A DNA stretch of 42,092 bases from Pseudoduganella sp. (GTDB lineage Bacteria; Pseudomonadota; Gammaproteobacteria; Burkholderiales; Burkholderiaceae_D). The translations under genes and the position numbers were made by a program. Under the pieces are notes generated by a model. It was not told the origin of the DNA. It did not search any database and saw nothing but the letters and a program-made list of their open reading frames with translations. The DNA is taken from contig JAJTCO010000039.1 of the NCBI GenBank assembly GCA_021323265.1, forward strand, positions 1 through 42,092, written 5' to 3'. Of this stretch, positions 16,731-25,432 are shown one piece after another; position 1 is the stretch's first letter, and each line of letters starts with the position of its first letter.

Positions 16731-18218
16731 ATGAAACAGACACTGCAACTGCGAACCTCGCAACACCTGGCGCTCACGCCGCAGCTGCAGCAGTCGATCC
16801 GCCTGTTGCAGCTGTCTACGCTGGAGCTGCACCAGGAGCTGGAGCAGCTGCTCAGCGACAATCCGATGCTGGAACGCCTGGACGATCCGCTCGACCACTC
16901 CGTGCGGCTGCTGGCCGATGGCGCCATCAGCCAGGGTTCCGGCAACGACTCCATCGCCAAGCCGGAAGCGGCCCCGGCCGAAGGGGGCGACGCCCCGGCG
17001 GCGGCCGGTGAAGGCGAGGGCGAGGGCTACGAAGGCAGCGAGAGCACCGGCAACGGCAGCGACGACGGCGACTGGGGTGCCAGCAGTGGCAGCAAGTCCG
17101 CCGACGACGAGGACAGCCGCCCGCAGCTGGAAGCGTCCGGCTGCACGCTGCGCGAGCACCTGCTCGAGCAGATGCGCGTCACCGTGCAGGAGCCGCGCGA
17201 CCGCGCCCTGATGGAAATGATCATCGACGCGCTGGACGACAACGGCTATCTGGAAGAACCGCTGGAAGAAATCCTCGCGCGCCTGCCGCCCGAGCTGGAA
17301 ATCGAGCTGGACGACCTGCGCTGCAGCCTGGTGCTGCTGCAAAGCTTCGACCCGCCGGGCGTGGCCGCGCGCAACGCCTCCGAATGCCTGTCGCTGCAGA
17401 TCAAGCGCATGCCGGGCGTGCCGATGGTGACGCGGCGCATGGCCATCACCATCGTGGAAAAGCACCTGGCCTGGTTCGCCCAGCGCGAGTTCAACAAGCT
17501 GAAGAAGGCGCTCGACTGCGACGATGAAGACTTGCGCGAGGCGCAGGCCGTGATCCGCCAGTGCAACCCGCATCCGGGCGCCGAGTACGCGTCGGGCGAA
17601 TCGGACTACGTGGTGCCGGACGTGATCGTGAAGAAGGGCCGCAACGGCTGGCTGGTCACCCTGAACAATGACGTGGTGCCGCGCCTGCGCGTCAATGCCC
17701 TGTACGCCAACCTGCTCAAGCAAGGCAGGAGCGAATCGCAGATGAACGGCCAGCTGCAGGAAGCGAAATGGCTGATCAAGAATATGCGCCAGCGTTTCGA
17801 CACCATCCTGCGCGTGGCCGAGGCGATAGTAGAAAGACAAAAGAACTTTTTCAGTCACGGCGCCGTCGCCATGAGACCCCTTGTGTTGCGTGAAATAGCT
17901 GATACACTGGGACTACACGAGAGCACTATTTCTCGGGTAACAACTCAAAAATATATGCTCACCCCGCATGGCATGTTTGAGTTGAAATATTTCTTTGGTA
18001 GCCACGTCGCGACCGAAGCTGGGGGGGAGGCTTCATCGACTGCGATACGGGCACTGATCGTGCAACTGACAGGAGCAGAAGACCCTAAAAATCCTTTATC
18101 CGACAGTAAGATTGCGGACATGCTGGGAGAACAAGGCATGGTGATTGCGCGACGGACTGTTGCCAAATATCGAGAAGCGTTGAAAATCCCTCCGGTAAGC
18201 CTCCGCAAATCTTTGTAG
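16731..18218 (+). CDS. rpoN: RNA polymerase sigma-54 factor
   Basis: 495 aa. Region I, which binds activators and holds the complex closed, is the Gln/Leu-rich start ([20 protein letters not shown], then [13 protein letters not shown]). Region II is an acidic Gly/Ser/Glu-rich linker at about 80-135. The core-binding and HTH domains follow, with [19 protein letters not shown] as the HTH. The RpoN box [10 protein letters not shown] at 473-482 reads the -24 element. Sequence GC drops visibly after 17,820, within the HTH region, but the frame is unbroken. It lies between lptB and hpf in the conserved order. Confidence 0.97.
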   Translation: MKQTLQLRTSQHLALTPQLQQSIRLLQLSTLELHQELEQLLSDNPMLERLDDPLDHSVRLLADGAISQGSGNDSIAKPEAAPAEGGDAPAAAGEGEGEGYEGSESTGNGSDDGDWGASSGSKSADDEDSRPQLEASGCTLREHLLEQMRVTVQEPRDRALMEMIIDALDDNGYLEEPLEEILARLPPELEIELDDLRCSLVLLQSFDPPGVAARNASECLSLQIKRMPGVPMVTRRMAITIVEKHLAWFAQREFNKLKKALDCDDEDLREAQAVIRQCNPHPGAEYASGESDYVVPDVIVKKGRNGWLVTLNNDVVPRLRVNALYANLLKQGRSESQMNGQLQEAKWLIKNMRQRFDTILRVAEAIVERQKNFFSHGAVAMRPLVLREIADTLGLHESTISRVTTQKYMLTPHGMFELKYFFGSHVATEAGGEASSTAIRALIVQLTGAEDPKNPLSDSKIADMLGEQGMVIARRTVAKYREALKIPPVSLRKSL

Positions 18219-18285
18219 TGCATGGGTTCCTCTGTGCGCTTCGGCGTGCACGAACTCGAGAGCGACATCATCTTTAGGAGTGTGT

Positions 18286-18645
18286 ATGAATCTCACCATC
18301 AGTGGACATCATGTCGAAGTGACCCCAGCCATCCGCGAGTACGTGCAGAACAAGCTGGAACGAGTCAAGCGCCATTTCGATCAAGTAATCGATATTGCTG
18401 TCATCCTGACTGTAGATAACCTCACCGAGAAAGAGAAGCGCCAGAAAGCCGAGATCAACCTGCGCATGTCTGGCAAAACCGTATACGTCGAAAGCCTGTC
18501 GCAAGACCTCTACGCCGCCATCGACACCCTGATTGATAAACTGGATCGCCAGGTCATGAAATACAAGGACCGTGTGCAGAACCACAATCATGCGGCCATC
18601 AAGCACTTCCCGGACACGTACGAAGCACCACCCACCGCCATGTAA
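18286..18645 (+). CDS. hpf: Ribosome hibernation promoting factor, short form
   Basis: 119 aa. It matches the YfiA/HPF fold: [38 protein letters not shown] and [15 protein letters not shown]. It lacks the C-terminal dimerisation domain of long HPF, so it would work with RMF-type factors or alone to inactivate 70S ribosomes in stationary phase. The ATG at 18286 has AGGAG five bases upstream; the GTG at 18280 lies inside that site and is rejected. It is encoded directly after rpoN, and a terminator follows. Confidence 0.95.
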   Translation: MNLTISGHHVEVTPAIREYVQNKLERVKRHFDQVIDIAVILTVDNLTEKEKRQKAEINLRMSGKTVYVESLSQDLYAAIDTLIDKLDRQVMKYKDRVQNHNHAAIKHFPDTYEAPPTAM

Positions 18646-18669
18646 AGGACTGGCCGTGTAGCACCGCAA

Positions 18670-18693
18670 AGGGCGCATCTGGCGCCCTTTTTT
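18670..18693 (+). terminator. Rho-independent terminator after hpf
   Basis: A perfect 7-bp stem AGGGCGC/GCGCCCT with loop ATCTG is followed by six T. It closes the kdsD-hpf operon and lies just before the end of the convergent nuclease-like gene. Confidence 0.88.
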
Positions 18694-18705
18694 GCGTCTG
18701 GGCCG

Positions 18706-20625
18706 TCAGCGGGGCGCCCAGTAGGCGTGCACCGGGTGTCGTGCGTGTGCCGCCTTCTTCAGATCCCAAACGCCGGTGCACAGGAAGCCGGCTCCCAGTT
18801 CATCGCGCAGCGCCACCGCGGCATCCAGTTCGCTCCTGCATCGTGCGTCAGCCTGGTCGCAATAGGCGGGGTAAGAGACGATGGGGCTATCGCCTCCGCC
18901 GGCGACTTCCAGCCGCTCCACCTGGCTCAGGAGATGAGTGATTTGCGCTCCCATCGCATCGCCCAGGGCGGCCCCTTGGTACCATGCCGCCATGGCCAAG
19001 CGTTCCAGGGCGCAGTGGCTGACGACGATCCTGGCGCCGTAACCGAAAACGCCGGCTTTGGAAAATTCGGCCAGCCTGTCTGCCACTGCACCGTTACTGC
19101 AATCGCTTAGCAGGAACTCCGCCGTACAAACGTAGCGGCTGGCAGTCAGCTCGGGGACTTGTTTCTCGTAGATGGCCGAGGTGGACTCCGGCTGATGGTA
19201 GCGGCCCTTCAACTCCGCAAAGAACTGCGGAAGATGGGAAAACGCATGTTGGCCGCCCTTCAGGGCACCGGGCAGATCCAGCGGGTGCTGCGATACCAGA
19301 TCGTTGAAATGGCGGGGCCATCCCCTTTGCGATGATTCCGCGGCAAGTGTGGCGTCGATCCCGAAGCGGATGGCGTGTACGCTTCGGATGTAGGAGTAGG
19401 CCATGACCAGGGCGAAGTCGAGGCATTGAATGTTGTTGGCCACGCGCCGCCGCCCGCCGACAATCTCCTCATACAAGTGGCCGTTCGCGGTGACGGTGTA
19501 GATGCGGTCGGGGTCCAGCGGCGGGACGTCTTTCGGCCAGGCCCACGCAATCAGGCCCAGTGCGCGGCGCAGCGCGCCGTCAACGATCCGGCGGTCCTCG
19601 GCATAGCTCACCATCCACAAGGCCAGGCACAGTTGCGTATCGATATCGCCCAGGGCATCGAACAATTGCGGTGCAAGGCTTTCCACCTCGCGATGCAGTG
19701 CTCTGGGGGCGGCCGGACGCGTTACCAAGCCTTGCAGTCCTGGCAGGTGCTTGTTGTGGCGCGGACAAAGCGCAAGCACCCGATGGGCGCGCAGGTGTTG
19801 CAAGAGATATCTGCCTTCCAGGGGGCGACTGCCCAGTATCACGTCCAGCAGCTTCTTCGCACGCTCGAAATCGCAGGACAACATGAACAAGTCCAGCACG
19901 CTGGAAAAGAGCTTGGTTGGCAGCCAATGGTAGTGCTCGGGATCGGCCTGGGAATCGCTTCTCATGTATTCAAGGAGCGCTGTTCGGCCTTCATGCAGGC
20001 GCATTTCATGCGTACAGCGTTCGAGCGTGCGATGCAATTGCAGCTGCGCCTGTGTAATCCTCACATCCGCTGGGCGCGTGGGCCGGCAGAACTGGTCGCG
20101 CAGGGATTGCTTGTTCTTGACCCATTCCGTCAACAGTGGCCACGCGATGAAGTCGTAGCGGAACCTGGCGCGAATGTCTTTCGCCAGATTCAAGGAGAGA
20201 AAGGCATCGGCTGCCGCCCGCAGCTTGGGGCTATTCACGCCGTCGGCAGTCGTGGCCACGATGAAATAGAGGTTCGCAGCGGAATCTGCCAGCTCAGCGG
20301 AGAAATGGCGGATTGCCTTTTCGAAGTCGTCCTTGACCGTAGACCAATGAAGTTCGGAAACGTCTTTGCATTGGATGATGATGGTTTCTGGCGTCGCCTG
20401 CTGACGGCTGGACAGCCGAATATCGATGCCATTTTGCCCCGTGGCGTTTCTGCCGTAGAAATTGGCGTCTTGCGCCGCAAAATGATGTTCAAACAGGACC
20501 AGGCAGAGATTTTCGAACTCCCGCCCGCTTCGATCATTAGGTTTTTCGATGATGCACATGCCGCAGTGGAGACCCGCAAAAATGGAGGGAAAGAAGCCAT
20601 GGCGCCCGGGACAGCGGTCAGCCAT
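18706..20625 (-). CDS. PD-(D/E)xK nuclease-like protein with long helical C-terminal region
   Basis: 639 aa, not assigned to a named family. The N-terminus has the order of a restriction-endonuclease-like (Mrr type) fold: GREFENL with Glu38, GRNATGQNGIDIR with Asp68, then TIIIQCKDV with Gln85-x-Lys87. These are the usual E, D and QxK active-site positions. Residues 190-639 have no recognised motif. They are mostly alpha-helical and rich in Leu/Ala/His, possibly a TPR-like sensor. The gene lies alone between hpf and an acyl-CoA gene, convergent to hpf and divergent from the next, typical of a single-gene defence insertion. The start is uncertain: ATG at 20625 is given, but ATG at 20559 (MCIIEKPNDRSGREFE) is at least as likely; neither has a clear ribosome binding site. 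Confidence 0.72.
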   Translation of the reverse strand: MADRCPGRHGFFPSIFAGLHCGMCIIEKPNDRSGREFENLCLVLFEHHFAAQDANFYGRNATGQNGIDIRLSSRQQATPETIIIQCKDVSELHWSTVKDDFEKAIRHFSAELADSAANLYFIVATTADGVNSPKLRAAADAFLSLNLAKDIRARFRYDFIAWPLLTEWVKNKQSLRDQFCRPTRPADVRITQAQLQLHRTLERCTHEMRLHEGRTALLEYMRSDSQADPEHYHWLPTKLFSSVLDLFMLSCDFERAKKLLDVILGSRPLEGRYLLQHLRAHRVLALCPRHNKHLPGLQGLVTRPAAPRALHREVESLAPQLFDALGDIDTQLCLALWMVSYAEDRRIVDGALRRALGLIAWAWPKDVPPLDPDRIYTVTANGHLYEEIVGGRRRVANNIQCLDFALVMAYSYIRSVHAIRFGIDATLAAESSQRGWPRHFNDLVSQHPLDLPGALKGGQHAFSHLPQFFAELKGRYHQPESTSAIYEKQVPELTASRYVCTAEFLLSDCSNGAVADRLAEFSKAGVFGYGARIVVSHCALERLAMAAWYQGAALGDAMGAQITHLLSQVERLEVAGGGDSPIVSYPAYCDQADARCRSELDAAVALRDELGAGFLCTGVWDLKKAAHARHPVHAYWAPR

Positions 20626-20686
20626 AGGCTTTATACCCGATTTCGGGACGGGCGCGCGAAGCTGGCGTGTTGTTTTGCGCCTGGGC

Positions 20687-20692
20687 TAGAAT
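20687..20692 (+). promoter_or_regulatory. Candidate -10 box TAGAAT close to the start codon
   Basis: TAGAAT ends six bases before the ATG at 20699, and no ribosome binding site is present. This is the same spacing as at kdsD and the YqaA-type gene, so a leaderless message is possible. Confidence 0.35.
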
Positions 20693-20698
20693 AGCCGC

Positions 20699-21784
20699 AT
20701 GAGCGAATACGTCCACACCCATATCTCCAACGGTACCGGCTTCATCACGCTGGACCGCCCCAAGGCACTCAATTCCCTGTCCCTCGACATGGTGCGCGCA
20801 ATGACGCAGGCGCTGCTGGCGTGGCGCGACGACGCGTCCGTGGCGGCGGTGGTGGTGCGCAGCAGCAGCGAGCGCGCCCTGTGCGCCGGCGGCGACATCC
20901 GCTTCTTCCACGACGTGGGGCGCAGCAACACGCAGGGCGGCAGCGCGCTGCTGGAGGACTTCTTCACCGAGGAATATGCGCTTAACCATTTAGTCCATTT
21001 CTATCCCAAGCCTTACATCGCGTTGATGGATGGCGTGGTGATGGGCGGCGGCATGGGCATTGCGCAGGGCGGCCCCGAGTGCGGCGTGCGCGTCGTCACC
21101 GGCCGTACCAAGATGGCCATGCCGGAAGTGAACATCGGACTCTTCCCCGACGTCGGCGGCAGCCACTTCCTGTCGCACGCGCCGGGGCAGCTTGGCATGT
21201 GGCTGGGGCTGACCGGCCTGACGGTCGGCGCCGCGGATGCACTCTACCTGGACCTGGCCGACCACTTCGTGCCGGAGACCGAACTGGCTGCGCTCAGCGC
21301 GCTGATCGAAGCCACGCCGGGCCAGGCGCTGCGCGACGCCATTGCCGTCTTCGCCGGCCCGCACAACGCCTTTGCCGGCGACAGCGAGCTGGAAAGGCAG
21401 CGTGCCCTGATCGACAAGCATTTCTCCGCCGGCTCCGTGCCCGCCATCATGGAATCGCTGCGCGGCGACAGCAGCCCGTTCGCGCAGAAGTCGCTGAAAG
21501 CGATGGAGCTGCGCTCGCCGCTGATGATGTGCGTCACGCACGAACTGCTGCGGCGCGGCGCCACGCTCGGCGTGCCGGACTGCCTGCGCATGGAACGCAA
21601 CCTGGTGCGCCGCAACTTCGAGCACGGCGAAATCTTCGAAGGCGTGCGGGCGCTGGTGATCGACAAGGACAACCAGCCGCAATGGAACCCTTCCAGGCTG
21701 GCCGAGGTCACGCCGGAGATGGTGGAGCGCTTCTTCGCCCCATGCTGGCCGGCCTGGGCGCATCCGCTGCGCCACCTGGCATGA
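20699..21784 (+). CDS. Enoyl-CoA hydratase/isomerase family protein (3-hydroxyisobutyryl-CoA hydrolase-like)
   Basis: 361 aa crotonase fold of the ECH_2 type. ITLDRPKALNSLSLDMV opens the domain, and ALCAGGDIRFFHD and GVVMGGGMGIAQGG form the oxyanion hole. MPEVNIGLFPDVGGSHFLS carries the conserved Glu and Asp of 3-hydroxyisobutyryl-CoA hydrolases. In valine breakdown that enzyme frees 3-hydroxyisobutyrate from CoA. The C-terminal extension after residue 250 is typical of the hydrolase rather than the short hydratases. The stop overlaps the following Lrp-type regulator as ATGA, so the two are one transcript and the regulator may respond to a branched-chain amino acid. Confidence 0.87.
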   Translation: MSEYVHTHISNGTGFITLDRPKALNSLSLDMVRAMTQALLAWRDDASVAAVVVRSSSERALCAGGDIRFFHDVGRSNTQGGSALLEDFFTEEYALNHLVHFYPKPYIALMDGVVMGGGMGIAQGGPECGVRVVTGRTKMAMPEVNIGLFPDVGGSHFLSHAPGQLGMWLGLTGLTVGAADALYLDLADHFVPETELAALSALIEATPGQALRDAIAVFAGPHNAFAGDSELERQRALIDKHFSAGSVPAIMESLRGDSSPFAQKSLKAMELRSPLMMCVTHELLRRGATLGVPDCLRMERNLVRRNFEHGEIFEGVRALVIDKDNQPQWNPSRLAEVTPEMVERFFAPCWPAWAHPLRHLA

Positions 21785-22242
21785 GGGAGCTGGACCGGAT
21801 CGACCGCGGCATCCTGAACATCCTGCAAGAAGATGCCAGCACGCCGCTGCGAGAGATCGCCGATCGCGTGCATTCCTCGGTCGCCACCTGCCAGCGCCGC
21901 ATCGAAAAACTGCGCGCCGACGGCGTGCTGGTGAAGGCGGTCGCCCTGGTCGACCGCGTGCTGGCCGGCCGGCCGCTGACGGTGTTCGTGTCGATCGAGC
22001 TGGAGAAGCAGAACACCGACATCCTCAAACAGTTCGAACAGCGCATGCGGCTGCAGCCGGAGGTGATGTCCTGCTACGAAGTGGCGGGCGAGTACGACTT
22101 CCACCTGATCGTCACCGTGGAGTCGATGGAGGAGTACAGCGCCTTCACCCGGCGCGAGTTCACTTCCCACCACAACGTGGTCAACGTGAAGAGCCTGTTC
22201 GCCATGAACTGCTCCAAGTTCGAAACCAAGCTGACGCTTTAA
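21781..22242 (+). CDS. Lrp/AsnC family transcriptional regulator
   Basis: 153 aa. The N-terminal winged HTH reads ELDRIDRGILNILQEDAST, TPLREIADRVHSSVATCQRR and IEKLRADGVL. The C-terminal RAM/ActD ligand-binding domain includes VMSCYEVAGEYDFHLIVTV and MEEYSAFTRREF. Proteins of this family are feast/famine regulators that bind amino acids and form octamers. The ATG overlaps the stop of the acyl-CoA gene, which suggests local control of amino-acid catabolism. The effector cannot be told from the sequence. Confidence 0.94.
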   Translation: MRELDRIDRGILNILQEDASTPLREIADRVHSSVATCQRRIEKLRADGVLVKAVALVDRVLAGRPLTVFVSIELEKQNTDILKQFEQRMRLQPEVMSCYEVAGEYDFHLIVTVESMEEYSAFTRREFTSHHNVVNVKSLFAMNCSKFETKLTL

Positions 22243-22430
22243 GTCTCCCTGCGCCCAGCCTGCTGCTGGTCAGCCTATCCGTCGCCCGGGGCGGTCACCA
22301 GTTGGACTGCGCGCCGCACGCGTGCCATGGCCATTTTCCCCATTCAGTTCGTACGAAAAATGCCCGCGAGGCCACAGCATCCTGGCCGGTACGCTGCCGG
22401 GCAGCGGCAGGCATGCGCGCAGCTTGCGGA

Positions 22431-22757
22431 TCACGCTGGCGGGCACTCGACGGGGGGCAAGGGGCCGAACACCACCTCGGTATCGGCAGGTCCGGAAGTC
22501 TGCACGATGTACACGACCTTTGCTGCGCTGTCGACGAACATCATATGCGCGCGGCCGCCCGGCGCGATGCCGGGCGTGGAGAGCAGGATATGGCGCGTCT
22601 CCCGCAAATGCTCGGGCAGCTTCGGCACGGTCGGCCATTGGGCGCGGGCGCCGGAGGGCGACACGAAGCTGCGGTAGTGCGCAGCCGTGCATTGCCAGAT
22701 CGGATCCGGCTCAGGTGGTGCAGCGCCCAGCGCTGCTGCGAGCAGTAGGGAGACCAT
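22431..22757 (-). CDS. Small secreted hypothetical protein
   Basis: 108 aa from ATG at 22757; a longer in-frame start exists at 22775. It begins MVSLLLAAALGAAPPEPDP, a short signal peptide, then WQCTAAHYRSFVSPSG and AHMMFVDSAAKVVYIVQTSG. Two cysteines (in WQC and near the C-terminal VECPPA) could form a disulfide. No family is recognised. It is convergent with the Lrp gene. The 188 bases between the two hold no gene that I can support. Confidence 0.55.
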   Translation of the reverse strand: MVSLLLAAALGAAPPEPDPIWQCTAAHYRSFVSPSGARAQWPTVPKLPEHLRETRHILLSTPGIAPGGRAHMMFVDSAAKVVYIVQTSGPADTEVVFGPLPPVECPPA

Positions 22758-22910
22758 GGCCTGATGATAAATCAAAAGAAGCCGGTATTGTGAGTTTCAC
22801 AGGACTGCGCGAGAAGTACGAGAAAAATTCCCGTAGCCACGAATGAATTTGGGAAATCGTATCAGCCGCCATGCTTAATATGAGCGCTCGTCGTTTGAAA
22901 GGAGAGCATC

Positions 22911-23285
22911 ATGATTGACCACGTATCCATCGCCACCCGTGACCTGCCGCGCGCCGTGGAGTTCTACAAATCCTGCCTGGAGCCGCTGGGCTACAGCGTG
23001 CAGCACGAGGACGCCGGCCAGGCCATCTTTGGCGCCGACGGCCACTGGGCCTTCGCCATCTATCCGGCGCAGGGCGACGCGCCGCTGGTGGGCCAGCGCG
23101 GCCATATCGCGTTCAAGGCGCCGTCGCAGCTGGCGACGCACGCCTTTCACGCCAACGCCATGGCGCAGGGTGCGGCATCGCTGCGCTCGCCGGGCCTGCG
23201 GCCGGACGTCAACGAGCGCTATTTTGGGACGATGATCACCGATCCGGACCAGCACACGATTGAAGTGGTGCACTGGATGGGCTAA
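22911..23285 (+). CDS. VOC-family (glyoxalase/bleomycin-resistance-like) protein
   Basis: 124 aa, one vicinal-oxygen-chelate domain. MIDHVSIATRDLPRAVEFY carries the first metal-ligand His (residue 4). GHIAFKAPSQ and ITDPDQHTIEVVHW carry later ligand positions. Enzymes of this fold include glyoxalases, dioxygenases and binding proteins, and the substrate is not evident. A strong GAAAGGAGA site precedes the ATG. It stands as a separate unit between the small secreted protein and the GNAT gene. Confidence 0.9.
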   Translation: MIDHVSIATRDLPRAVEFYKSCLEPLGYSVQHEDAGQAIFGADGHWAFAIYPAQGDAPLVGQRGHIAFKAPSQLATHAFHANAMAQGAASLRSPGLRPDVNERYFGTMITDPDQHTIEVVHWMG

Positions 23286-23362
23286 TTTGGTGCACGGGCC
23301 GGCCGCCAGGCTGGCCCGCATCTTGCTGTACGCCTTGGGTCATCCACTTTACCCAAGCGCTC

Positions 23363-23857
23363 ATGACCACCATCCGCTCAGCCCATCCGGCCGATGCCGC
23401 CGCCATCGCGGCAATCTACAACTATTACGTAGCAACCACCACCATCACCTTCGAGGAAGCCGACGTCGGTATCGAAGACATGGCAAGCCGCATCACCAAG
23501 GTGATCTCGTCCAAGCTGCCCTGGCTGGTGTTGGAAGAGGACGGCATGGTCCTCGGCTATGCCTACGCCAGCAAATGGAAGGAACGCTCGGCCTACCGTT
23601 TCTCGGTCGAGAGTTCGATCTACCTGCATAAGGAAGCGCGCGGCAAAGGCTATGCGCGCAAGCTGTATCAGCACCTGTTCAACCTGTTGCGCCAGAGCGG
23701 CGTCCACCTGGTGATTGGCGGGGTGGCGTTGCCCAACGATTCCAGCGTCGGCCTGCATGAGAAGATGGGCTTCCAGCCCGTGGGCGCGTTCAAGGAAGTC
23801 GGGCGCAAGTTCGGTCGCTGGATCGACGTAGGTTATTGGCAACTTAGGCTGGAGTAA
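23363..23857 (+). CDS. GNAT N-acetyltransferase, phosphinothricin/methionine-derivative type
   Basis: 164 aa GCN5-related acetyltransferase. IYNYYVATTTITFEE opens the domain, YRFSVESSIYLHKEARGKGYARKLY carries the acetyl-CoA loop (RGKGYA), and GFQPVGAFKEVGRKFGRWID is the C-terminal part. This pattern is that of the Pat/MnaT (YncA) group, which acetylates phosphinothricin, methionine sulfoximine and related amino acids, and is often housekeeping rather than a resistance gene. No membrane segment. It sits 77 bases after the VOC gene. Confidence 0.9.
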   Translation: MTTIRSAHPADAAAIAAIYNYYVATTTITFEEADVGIEDMASRITKVISSKLPWLVLEEDGMVLGYAYASKWKERSAYRFSVESSIYLHKEARGKGYARKLYQHLFNLLRQSGVHLVIGGVALPNDSSVGLHEKMGFQPVGAFKEVGRKFGRWIDVGYWQLRLE

Positions 23858-23871
23858 CTAAACTGCGGGAC

Positions 23872-24339
23872 ATGAGAAACCTTGTCCCGGCCGTACTGGC
23901 CGCCTTTCCGCTCGTGGCCCTGGCCGCACCTGCCCACTCGCTTACCGGCCTGGATTCGCCCTGTCCTGAAACGGCGGCGCGCTACGCGATTGCCAGCAAA
24001 CCCATGACGATCACCAGGCCTGGGCTGGCACCTTTGACGATCGACGTGCCGGAGTTTGGCACCAAGGGCCATCCACCGCTGTTTGCGGTCTTGATGTCAT
24101 TGGACCTGTACCTGGCGCCGCAGACGGAGCAACTGCCGGAGGGTGCCGAGGTGTTCGAAGTCATGCATGCGATGCCGATGCCGGACAACACCTTCCGCAG
24201 CGCCTATATGCGCTGCGATGCATCGGAAGTGTGGGTGAGCAAGCGGGGCGGCTTTATCGACCAGACGACCTTGCACGGGCCGTTCAACGTGGCGCAGCTT
24301 ATGTCTGCTCGCGGTGACGCAGCACCACAGTTTCCGTAG
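23872..24339 (+). CDS. Small secreted hypothetical protein
   Basis: 155 aa with a signal peptide (MRNLVPAVLAAFPLVALAAP). The mature part includes GLDSPCPETAARYAIASKPM, EGAEVFEVMHAMPMPDN and SAYMRCDASEVWVSKRGGF, with two Cys that may pair. No family is recognised. A TAAACT box ends seven bases before the ATG, and there is no ribosome binding site. The last 41 bases overlap the 3' end of convergent rapZ, so the two genes share coding DNA. Confidence 0.62.
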   Translation: MRNLVPAVLAAFPLVALAAPAHSLTGLDSPCPETAARYAIASKPMTITRPGLAPLTIDVPEFGTKGHPPLFAVLMSLDLYLAPQTEQLPEGAEVFEVMHAMPMPDNTFRSAYMRCDASEVWVSKRGGFIDQTTLHGPFNVAQLMSARGDAAPQFP

Positions 24340-25162
24340 GCGCGAAGTGCCGGGCCAGGCGCTCGGCCATATACACTGAGCGGTGCTGCCCGCCCGTGCA
24401 GCCGACGGCCACCGTCAGGTAGGAGCGGTTGTCCTTCTTGAAGTGAGGCAGCCATTTGGCGACGAAGCCTTTGATGTCCTGGAACATCTCCTCGGCGCTT
24501 TCCTGCGCATCGAGGAAGGCGATCACCGGTGCATCGCGGCCGTTCAAGGGGCGCAGCTCGAGATCGTAGTACGGGTTCGGGATGGCGCGCACGTCGAACA
24601 CGAAGTCGGCGTCGAGCGGCACGCCCAGCTTGAAGGCGAACGATTCGAAGAACAGCGTCAGCGGCGCGTTCTCGCTTTGCACCAGGTCCTTGATCCAGGC
24701 ACGCAGCTTGTTGGCGCTCATCTCCGACGTATCGATCACATGGCCCAGTTGCTGGATGGCGGACAGGCGTTCGCGCTCCTCGGCGATGCATTCGATCAGG
24801 GTGCGGCGCGCGGCGGGATTCTGGCCGGGCGCCAGTTCGTGCGACAGCGGGTGGCTGCGGCGCGTTTCGGAAAAGCGCGCCACCAGCGAGTGCGTGTTCG
24901 CAGTCAGGAAGATGATCTTGACCTCGTGGCCGTCTTCCTTGAGCTTGCGGAATTCGCCAGGCAGGCTGGCCAGGTTGGCGGCACTGCGCGCGTCGACGGC
25001 GACAGCCAATGCTTCGGTGCCTTCCTCGGCCAGCTTGGCGACGAGGTCGGGCAACAGTTCCGGCGGCAGGTTGTCGACGCAATAGTAGCCCGTGTCTTCG
25101 AGCACGTTCAGCGCAACGGATTTACCGGAGCCGGAGATACCGGTGATGAGGACGATTCGCAT
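24299..25162 (-). CDS. rapZ: RNase adapter protein RapZ (nucleotide-binding)
   Basis: 287 aa. The N-terminal P-loop is GISGSGKS at 8-15, followed by DTGYYCVDNLPPELLPDL. The C-terminal RNA-binding domain includes FSFAFKLGVP-type residues and VGCTGGQHRSVYMAE with the HRS region. In enterics RapZ hands the GlmZ small RNA to RNase E and so controls GlmS; in betaproteobacteria the target is less clear. It lies downstream of hprK in the same direction, separated by a 121-bp tandem duplication rich in hairpins, which may alter its expression relative to hprK. Confidence 0.95.
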   Translation of the reverse strand: MRIVLITGISGSGKSVALNVLEDTGYYCVDNLPPELLPDLVAKLAEEGTEALAVAVDARSAANLASLPGEFRKLKEDGHEVKIIFLTANTHSLVARFSETRRSHPLSHELAPGQNPAARRTLIECIAEERERLSAIQQLGHVIDTSEMSANKLRAWIKDLVQSENAPLTLFFESFAFKLGVPLDADFVFDVRAIPNPYYDLELRPLNGRDAPVIAFLDAQESAEEMFQDIKGFVAKWLPHFKKDNRSYLTVAVGCTGGQHRSVYMAERLARHFAPTETVVLRHREQT

Positions 25163-25190
25163 GAGCCGATAGTACCATTAAGCGCGCATC

Positions 25191-25432
25191 AGTCGCCGCT
25201 CATGGCCTGACGTTGGTGGAGTCGGGGTTTCGCCGGGCATGCCCGGCGCCGACGAAACGGGCTCGCCATGCAAGGCGAGCTTCCTTGGCAACCTTGCCAT
25301 GGGCGGGGGTTAGTCCCCGCTCATGGCCTGGCGTTGGCGTAGTCGGGGTTTCGCCGGGCATGCCCGGCGCCGACGAAACGGGCTCGCCATGCAAGGCGAG
25401 CTTCCTTGGCAACCTTGCCATGGGCGGGGGCT
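25191..25432. repeat. 121-bp tandem duplication with hairpins between hprK and rapZ
   Basis: Two nearly identical 121-bp units lie at 25191-25311 and 25312-25432. A third partial copy (25433-25457) is the 3' end of hprK itself, so the duplicated unit includes the last hprK codons and its stop. Each unit holds a perfect 18-bp palindrome CGCCGGGCATGCCCGGCG (25231-25248 and 25352-25369) and a second hairpin GCTCGCC/GGCGAGC (25261-25280 and 25382-25401). Confidence 0.93.

Noticed and set aside
22270..22692. Second minus-strand frame near the small secreted protein
   Set aside because: Overlaps the better-supported frame at 22431-22757, has no signal peptide or ribosome binding site, and has shadow-like composition.
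25191..25432. Possible CRISPR-like array between hprK and rapZ
   Set aside because: Only two 121-bp units that are identical throughout, with no unique spacers. It is a tandem duplication of the hprK 3' end.
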